Made by a program: the position numbers and the translations under genes. This document shows positions 8,438-12,713 of a stretch of 12,713 nucleotides of DNA, piece by piece. The stretch is from positions 1 through 12,713 of the forward strand of contig JAPLUA010000165.1 in assembly GCA_026397855.1 (NCBI GenBank), read 5' to 3'. The notes under the pieces were generated by a model that was given only the letters and a program-made list of their open reading frames with translations, did no database searches and had not been told where the DNA came from. Within the stretch, counting starts at the first letter, position 1, and every line of letters begins with the position of its first letter. The DNA comes from Verrucomicrobiota bacterium (lineage in GTDB: Bacteria; Verrucomicrobiota; Verrucomicrobiia; Limisphaerales; UBA8199).

Positions 8438-8830
8438 TCAATGATCTTTGGGTGTGTCTTCACCTTGCTGTTCGTCGCTTGCTGGCAGCGTTTTGTCGAG
8501 TTCCTCGATGATCTGCATCACCCGGTTGCCGCGGACAATCGAATCATCTACCAGGAACCGGAGGGTGGGGGTGTATTTCAAAACCACCGCCCTGCCCACA
8601 AGGCCCTGGATGCGCTTGCGATTGGAGGTCAGCAGGCTCATGCCTTGCTTCTTCTGGTCCGCGTTGCCGAGAATGCTGATGAATACCAGCGCGGAATGTA
8701 AATCGCCGGATACATCCACGTCGTTCACGGTGATCAAGCCAGCTTCCGTCACGTCAAATTCACGGCGGATGGCCTCGCCGATCTCGCGCTTCAATAGCTC
8801 GCGGACGCGTTGCAGTCTGAGGGAGGGCAT
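8438..8830 (-). CDS. rbfA: 30S ribosome-binding factor A
   Basis: RbfA (130 aa) binds immature 30S subunits and helps 16S rRNA 5'-end processing and cold adaptation. The single KH-like domain is visible: RLQRVRELLKREIGEAIRRE (about 5-24), a strand region with GLITVNDVDVSGDLHSALVF (31-50), and the C-terminal LVGRAVVLKYTPTLRFLVDDS (77-97). A short acidic tail follows (DEQQGEDTPKDH). It lies between infB and nrnA on the same strand, the standard order in the nusA-infB-rbfA cluster. The ATG at 8830 gives the family's normal N-terminus; no Shine-Dalgarno sequence precedes it, but a strong hairpin lies 37 nt upstream. The stop lies inside the nrnA reading frame. Confidence 0.96.
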   Translation of the reverse strand: MPSLRLQRVRELLKREIGEAIRREFDVTEAGLITVNDVDVSGDLHSALVFISILGNADQKKQGMSLLTSNRKRIQGLVGRAVVLKYTPTLRFLVDDSIVRGNRVMQIIEELDKTLPASDEQQGEDTPKDH

Positions 8831-8853
8831 TGTCTTTGGGTTGGACCGTTGAA

Positions 8854-8901
8854 GCCCGGCGGTCGTTGCCGCGTTGCCGGGCCTCAGCCCGGCAGCGCGG
8901 C
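8854..8901 (-). promoter_or_regulatory. Competing GC-rich hairpins in infB-rbfA spacer
   Basis: The arms 8868-8882 and 8887-8901 form a 15-bp stem with one G-T wobble (8874/8895) and a 4-nt loop. The inner GCCCGGC at 8887-8893 is repeated exactly at 8854-8860, so the segment 8876-8882 can pair with either copy but not both. No T-run follows on either strand, so this is not a standard intrinsic terminator. In the infB-rbfA transcript it could slow ribosomes or RNA polymerase, protect mRNA ends, or act as an attenuator-like switch. Confidence 0.55.
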
Positions 8902-8924
8902 CGTTTCACTGCCGCAGGGGTGTT

Positions 8925-11534
8925 TCACAGCTTCTGCGCGATCTTCTCCATCATGTAGCACTCGATGAAATCGCCGACCTGGAACTCGGAGAACCCATCC
9001 ACGCGGATGCCGCACTCCATGCCGGCGCGCACCTCGTTGACCTCGTCCTGGAAACGGCGCAGGGACTGGGCGATGCCCTCGTAGATGATTTCCTTGCGGC
9101 GGCGGACACGGACCTTGCCTTTGACAATGCGGCCGCTGGCAACCATGCAGCCGGCAACCGGGGCACCTTTGGACAGCTGAAACACCTTGCGCACCTCGGC
9201 CGACCCGACGGTGATATCCTTGAGCAGGGGCTCCAGGAGGCCGGCCATGGCTTCTTTGACCTGGTCAATCAGCTCGTAAATAATGGCATAGAGCTTGATC
9301 TGCACCCCTTCATGCTTGGCCTTGTCGGCCACGCCGCTGTCAATCCGGGTGTGAAAACCCAGGATGACCGCGTCGGACGCCGAGGCCAGCGCGACGTCGG
9401 ATTCGGTAATCGTGCCCACGGCGCTGTGGATGACATCCAGGCTGACCTTCTCCGACTCGATCTTCTTGAGCGCGTCCACAATGGCTTCCACGGAGCCCTG
9501 GGTGTCGGCTTTCACGACAACCTTGAGCACCTTGGAGGTGGTGGAGGCAAGGCGGTCGAAGAGATTTTCCAGCGTGACCTTGGCCCGGGTGGTCTCCTGT
9601 CCGAGTGTCCGGGCTGCCTGCGCCCGCTGGCCGGCCAGGTCGCGCGCGGACTTCTCATCCTCCACGACGCTGAATTCCAGGCCCGCTTCCGGCACACCGT
9701 TCAGGCCCAGGACTTTGACGGCCACGGAGGGACCGGCTTCCTTCTGGCGCTTGCCCTCCTCATTGATGAGCGCGCGCACCCGGCCGTAGTACTGGCTGCA
9801 GATGATGACATCGCCGACCCGCAGGGTGCCCTTGCGCACCAGGACCGTGGCGGTGGGGCCGCCCGGCTCCAGGCCCGACTCAATCACATTGCCCTTGGCG
9901 CGCCGGTTGGGATTAGCCTTCAGCTCCTGCATGTCGGTCTGCAGCAGGATCATTTCGATCAGCTTGTCCACGCCCTGCTTTGTCAGCGCGGACACATCCA
10001 CGAAGATGGTGTCGCCGCCCCAGTCGTCCGGGACGAGCCCCTTGTCCTGCAATTGCTGCCGGACCTTGAGCGGGTTGGCATTGGGGTGGTCAACTTTGTT
10101 GACGGCGACCAGCAGCGGCACCCTCGCCTCACGCGCATGGCTGAGGGCTTCGAGCGTCTGCGGCATCACCCCGTCATTGGCGGCAACGACCAGGACGACG
10201 AGGTCCGTCACGTTGGCGCCCCGGGCCCGCATTGAACTGAACGCGGCATGCCCCGGGGTGTCGAGGAATGTGATCTGCGCCAGCTCCTTCTTCCGCTCGG
10301 GATGCGGGAATGAAATGGTATAGGCACCGATATGCTGGGTAATCCCGCCGGCTTCCCCGGCCACGACATTGGACTTGCGGATGACGTCCAGCAAGGATGT
10401 CTTGCCGTGGTCAACGTGGCCCATGATGGTCACCACCGGCGCGCGCGCCACCAGGTCCTCGGGTTTGTCAAACTGGTCCAGGTCAACCTTGCGGCTGGGA
10501 GGATGAACGATGCCGCCTCCGCGCTCGCGCTTCTCGACCTCGAACCGGAAGCCGTACTTGGCGCAGATCTTCTGCGCAACTGTCTCGTCAATAGACTGGT
10601 TGACGCTGGCAAAAACGCCCGACTCCATCAGGTCGGCGATAATCTTGAAGGGCTTCTGCTTGAGCTGCTCGGCCAGTTCCCGCACAACGATCGGAGGCTT
10701 GATCGTTATGACGGCGGCATCAGCGGGCAGGATCAGCTTTGGCGCCTGCGGCACCTCCGGACCCTTGCCCGGAACCTGGAACTGCTTCTTTTGGGTTCCA
10801 AACCGGTTGCCGAACTGCCCCTGGGCTCCAAACCGGTTGCCGGGCTGCCCTTGGGCTACTGGGCCACCCATCACGCCCCGGCCAGGCCGAACATCACCTC
10901 GCCTGCCGAATTCCGGGCGCTTGGCCTCAACCGGCCTCACGGGTAATTTGGCGGGCCCTGATTTGTCACCAGGCCTTCCGGCATTCCTCGTCGGCAACTG
11001 AATAAAGCCGACCTTGTCCCCCAGTTTCGGCCCGGGCGGCGGAGGCGGGGGCAGAGGTGGTGGTGGTGGCACGACAGGAACAGGGGGCGGCACCGACGAC
11101 TCGGACGCTACGCTCACCGCCGGGGGCAAAATCTCGACGGCGGGCGGAGGCGGCGGAACTGCTTCAGCGGGTGCCTTTGACTCGACCGGCATCTCGGCCG
11201 GAATCTCGACCGGAATCTCGGCTGGAACCGCAGCGACTGAAACCTCCTGCGGCGGGGGCGGAGGGAAGGCTTCCACCGGAGGGACGGGAGCCGGTTCAGG
11301 CGTTGGGGCAACAGGCGGTGGAGGCGGTGGAGGGGGCGGCGGAGGTGGTGGAGGCGGTGGCGCCGAGAGCTCAGGATGGGCTTCTTTTAGCCTGTCCTCG
11401 AGGTACTCGGCGGTAATCTTATCCAGCGTGCTCGATGCAACGCGTGCGACAATGCCCAGTTCTTTCGCCTTGGCGAGAACTTCTTTGTTCTCCAAGCCGA
11501 GCTTCTTTGAAATGTCGTAAATGCGAACGGGCAT
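8925..11534 (-). CDS. infB: Translation initiation factor IF-2
   Basis: GTPase (869 aa) that brings initiator fMet-tRNA to the 30S subunit and promotes subunit joining. Order of parts: IF2_N domain (1 to about 50, MPVRIYDISKKLGLENKEV), a long Pro/Ala/Val-rich linker with 16 prolines in a row (59-74) and several shorter runs, a Gly/Arg/Gln-rich segment with a repeated NRFG motif (about 230-255), a second IF2_N domain (276 to about 338), then the G domain. G motifs are GHVDHGKTS (372-380), DTPGH (425-429) and NKVD (479-482). Domains II, III and the fMet-tRNA-binding C2 domain follow to the end. The start ATG 11534 fits the IF2_N domain; upstream AGAGAA is a weak ribosome binding site. It lies downstream of nusA and upstream of rbfA, the canonical order. 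Confidence 0.99.
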   Translation of the reverse strand: MPVRIYDISKKLGLENKEVLAKAKELGIVARVASSTLDKITAEYLEDRLKEAHPELSAPPPPPPPPPPPPPPPPVAPTPEPAPVPPVEAFPPPPPQEVSVAAVPAEIPVEIPAEMPVESKAPAEAVPPPPPAVEILPPAVSVASESSVPPPVPVVPPPPPLPPPPPPGPKLGDKVGFIQLPTRNAGRPGDKSGPAKLPVRPVEAKRPEFGRRGDVRPGRGVMGGPVAQGQPGNRFGAQGQFGNRFGTQKKQFQVPGKGPEVPQAPKLILPADAAVITIKPPIVVRELAEQLKQKPFKIIADLMESGVFASVNQSIDETVAQKICAKYGFRFEVEKRERGGGIVHPPSRKVDLDQFDKPEDLVARAPVVTIMGHVDHGKTSLLDVIRKSNVVAGEAGGITQHIGAYTISFPHPERKKELAQITFLDTPGHAAFSSMRARGANVTDLVVLVVAANDGVMPQTLEALSHAREARVPLLVAVNKVDHPNANPLKVRQQLQDKGLVPDDWGGDTIFVDVSALTKQGVDKLIEMILLQTDMQELKANPNRRAKGNVIESGLEPGGPTATVLVRKGTLRVGDVIICSQYYGRVRALINEEGKRQKEAGPSVAVKVLGLNGVPEAGLEFSVVEDEKSARDLAGQRAQAARTLGQETTRAKVTLENLFDRLASTTSKVLKVVVKADTQGSVEAIVDALKKIESEKVSLDVIHSAVGTITESDVALASASDAVILGFHTRIDSGVADKAKHEGVQIKLYAIIYELIDQVKEAMAGLLEPLLKDITVGSAEVRKVFQLSKGAPVAGCMVASGRIVKGKVRVRRRKEIIYEGIAQSLRRFQDEVNEVRAGMECGIRVDGFSEFQVGDFIECYMMEKIAQKL
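10791..10850 (-). repeat. Tandem 30-bp repeat within infB linker
   Basis: Two adjacent 30-bp units (10791-10820 and 10821-10850) share CCAAACCGGTTGCCG and differ at a few positions. A partial third unit starts at 10851 (TTGGGCTACT). They encode decapeptides centred on GNRFG (QPGNRFGAQG and QFGNRFGTQK). The repeat keeps frame, so copy-number change would shorten or lengthen the flexible linker without breaking IF2. Confidence 0.8.
11191..11226 (-). repeat. Three 12-bp tandem repeats in infB linker
   Basis: Units ATCTCGGCCGGA, ATCTCGACCGGA and ATCTCGGCTGGA follow each other exactly, with a partial copy before them at 11181-11190. On the coding strand they give the alternating peptide AEIPVEIPAEMPVE. 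They are in frame and extend the low-complexity linker. Confidence 0.75.
11313..11360 (-). repeat. Polyproline tract (16 Pro codons) in infB
   Basis: Sixteen consecutive CCN codons encode Pro59-Pro74 of IF2, using mixed CCA, CCG, CCT and CCC codons. The opposite (plus) strand is a run of GG pairs with one GGGGG. A second, shorter Pro-rich run of the coding strand lies near 11030-11070. Confidence 0.95.
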
Positions 11535-11622
11535 AATTCTCTATCACTTCGGGCCTTGACTGCTTTCCAGCATTCATAGGCTCGACCCTAAACTTCCAGC
11601 ATCTCCCGCGAAGGAGCCATGA

Positions 11623-12713
11623 TCAACTCGAAACTGGGGACTCGCCGACCGGATGCGTGCGCCGGGCGCCTTCCGCCCGTGCCGCTTCCAGGATCACGGC
11701 GACCTGGTCACCCAGCTCCGGGATTCCCATAAGGTCGCTCTCATCGGCCTGCAGGAGATCCTCCAGACGTGTCAGACCGTGGTGCACCAGCACATCAGCA
11801 TGCTCCCGCGTAATCCCTGGAATGGCGGCGACCGCATCCACGGCCTCGGCCACTTTTTGCTCGAATCCCTTGGTCACCACGACCTCCGGCTCGATATCCA
11901 CCTGCCAGCCTGTCAGCTTGGAGGTCAGGCGCGCGTTTTGACCCCGTTTGCCGATCGCCAGGGAAAGCTGGTCCTGGCTGACGGTAATCTTCACCCGCCG
12001 GCGAGCCTCATCCACCTCGAAGGCCTTCAGCTTGGCGGGGGCCAGGGCATTGGTGATAAAGTTCTTGATGTTGGCGTCCCAACGGATGATGTCCACCTTT
12101 TCGTTGTTCAGCTCCCGCACGATGTTCTTCACCCTCTGGCCGCGCAAACCGACGCAGGCCCCGACCGGATCAACCTTCTCGTCGCGAGTCCAAACGGCGA
12201 GCTTGGTCCGGAAACCCGGCTCGCGGGCGATGCCCTTGATCTGGATGGTTCCGTCGTTGATCTCCGACACCTCGACCTGGAACAGCTTGATCACGAATCG
12301 CGGATCTGAGCGGGACAGGATGATCTCCGGCCCGTGGGGCCCTTCCTCGACGGCCTTGACATAGCAGCGGATACGCTCGCCCACCTGGTATTCCTCGGTC
12401 GGCACCCTCTCCCGGTTGGGCAGCAGGGCCTCATACTTGCCGAGGTCCACCACGACATCCGACCGGTCGAACCGGCGCACCGTGCCGCTGATGATGTCGG
12501 AGACCCGGTCCTTGAATTCGGTAAAAATCAGCGCCTTTTCCGCCCTCCGGATATGCTGCATCAGCGCCTGCTTGGCATATTGTGCCGCGATGCGACCGAA
12601 GCCGACGGGGGTGACTTCCACTTCGACTTCCTCGCCGATCTGGGCGTCCGGCCTGATCCGGCGGGCGTCGAAGAGGGAAATCTGGTCGTGCTTGGAAATG
12701 ACGCGCTCGAAAA
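11623..12713 (-). CDS. nusA: Transcription termination/antitermination factor NusA (5' end missing)
   Basis: RNA-polymerase-binding elongation factor; 362 residues are visible and the gene continues beyond base 12713, so the N-terminus is missing. The reading frame is open to the window edge, where the N-terminal domain ends with SLFDARRIRPDAQIGEEVEVE. After this come an S1 domain (DIISGTVRRFDRSDVVVDLG, from about 12510), two KH domains with GLRG (about 12136-12150) and GKRG (11941-11952), and a C-terminal helix-hairpin-helix region (IPGITREHADVLVHHGL ... IPELGDQV, about 11690-11860). A GTG at 12621 would give a false start inside the N-terminal domain. It ends 88 nt before infB. This order matches the usual rimP-nusA-infB-rbfA cluster; rimP would be expected just off the right edge. 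Confidence 0.97.
   Translation of the reverse strand, partial: FERVISKHDQISLFDARRIRPDAQIGEEVEVEVTPVGFGRIAAQYAKQALMQHIRRAEKALIFTEFKDRVSDIISGTVRRFDRSDVVVDLGKYEALLPNRERVPTEEYQVGERIRCYVKAVEEGPHGPEIILSRSDPRFVIKLFQVEVSEINDGTIQIKGIAREPGFRTKLAVWTRDEKVDPVGACVGLRGQRVKNIVRELNNEKVDIIRWDANIKNFITNALAPAKLKAFEVDEARRRVKITVSQDQLSLAIGKRGQNARLTSKLTGWQVDIEPEVVVTKGFEQKVAEAVDAVAAIPGITREHADVLVHHGLTRLEDLLQADESDLMGIPELGDQVAVILEAARAEGARRTHPVGESPVSS

Larger units (their letters stand above)
7480..8463 (-). pseudogene. nrnA: nrnA-like DHH/DHHA1 phosphoesterase, split by in-frame TAA
   Basis: Homologue of bifunctional oligoribonuclease/pAp phosphatase NrnA, a manganese enzyme degrading 2-5-nt RNAs and pAp. Read through, it is 327 codons, the normal size. 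Motifs: SHIRPDGD (H26, D30, D32), ATDAAS (D88), DHH (112-114), a further Asp in VSTDTGSF (D163) and the DHHA1 glycine motif GGGGH (292-296). Codon 120 is TAA (plus-strand 8104-8106) where relatives usually have Tyr (NTR-Y-xDLNW). The frame is otherwise perfectly open on both sides, including all motifs after the stop. The N-terminal piece (119 aa) has DHH but lacks D163 and DHHA1, so neither part should be active alone. The GTG start at 8463 overlaps rbfA by 26 nt, as usual for this cluster. Either a fresh nonsense mutation, a sequence error, or readthrough. Confidence 0.9.

Noticed and set aside
7576..8511. Uninterrupted plus-strand 311-codon frame opposite the split nrnA
   Set aside because: Tempting because it has no stop while nrnA does, but all DHH and DHHA1 motifs are on the minus strand and the plus translation is their mirror image.
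8874..10235. Plus-strand 453-codon frame antisense to infB
   Set aside because: IF2 domains on the minus strand are unmistakable; the plus translation is a His/Asp/Leu-rich mirror without motifs.
11313..11360. Glycine-rich plus-strand reading (PE-PGRS-like protein) opposite infB
   Set aside because: It is only the complement of proline codons in IF2 and has no start or context of its own.

Overview
The window looks like a piece of a GC-rich bacterial chromosome. The best guess is Verrucomicrobiota (Limisphaerales/Pedosphaera-like). This rests on the small Cys-lipoprotein type at 4450-4989, the very proline-rich IF2 linker and the general style of the genes. It is inference, not proof; a 16S gene or genome-wide placement would be needed.

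Layout. (1) 1-433: G-rich leader with no convincing gene. (2) 434-4555, plus strand: a compact uptake [NiFe]-hydrogenase operon with Tat-exported small subunit (hyaA), large subunit (hyaB), cytochrome b anchor (hyaC) and maturation protease (hyaD). The small subunit carries the six-cysteine proximal-cluster signature (C64, C66, C67, C162, C167, C196) plus the Glu and Pro that mark oxygen-tolerant membrane-bound enzymes of E. coli Hyd-1 type. No hyp maturation genes are in view. (3) 4450-4989: predicted lipoprotein of unknown function whose start overlaps an odd C-terminal extension of hyaD. (4) 5071-5976: purC. (5) 6045-6561: a PF09720-type antitoxin/ParE-type toxin pair, followed after a single base by a XerC/XerD-type tyrosine recombinase (6563-7483). 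(6) Minus strand, read right to left: nusA (partial, running off the right edge), infB, rbfA and an nrnA-like DHH phosphoesterase. This is the conserved transcription/translation cluster, and it converges on xerC with overlapping stop codons.

How the genes work together. The hydrogenase genes form a complete structural unit: HyaD trims the 15-residue tail of HyaB after His558, HyaA exports the folded heterodimer through Tat, and HyaC passes electrons from H2 to the quinone pool. The minus-strand genes serve transcription elongation/antitermination (NusA), initiation (IF2), 30S maturation (RbfA) and nanoRNA/pAp turnover (NrnA).

The points most worth checking are: the in-frame TAA that splits nrnA between its DHH and DHHA1 halves although the frame is intact on both sides; the suspicious hyaD C-terminus; competing GC-rich hairpins between infB and rbfA; a run of 16 prolines in IF2; and the toxin gene abutting xerC. 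I did not find a wholly new multi-gene system. The window is mostly recognisable families with some unusual details.
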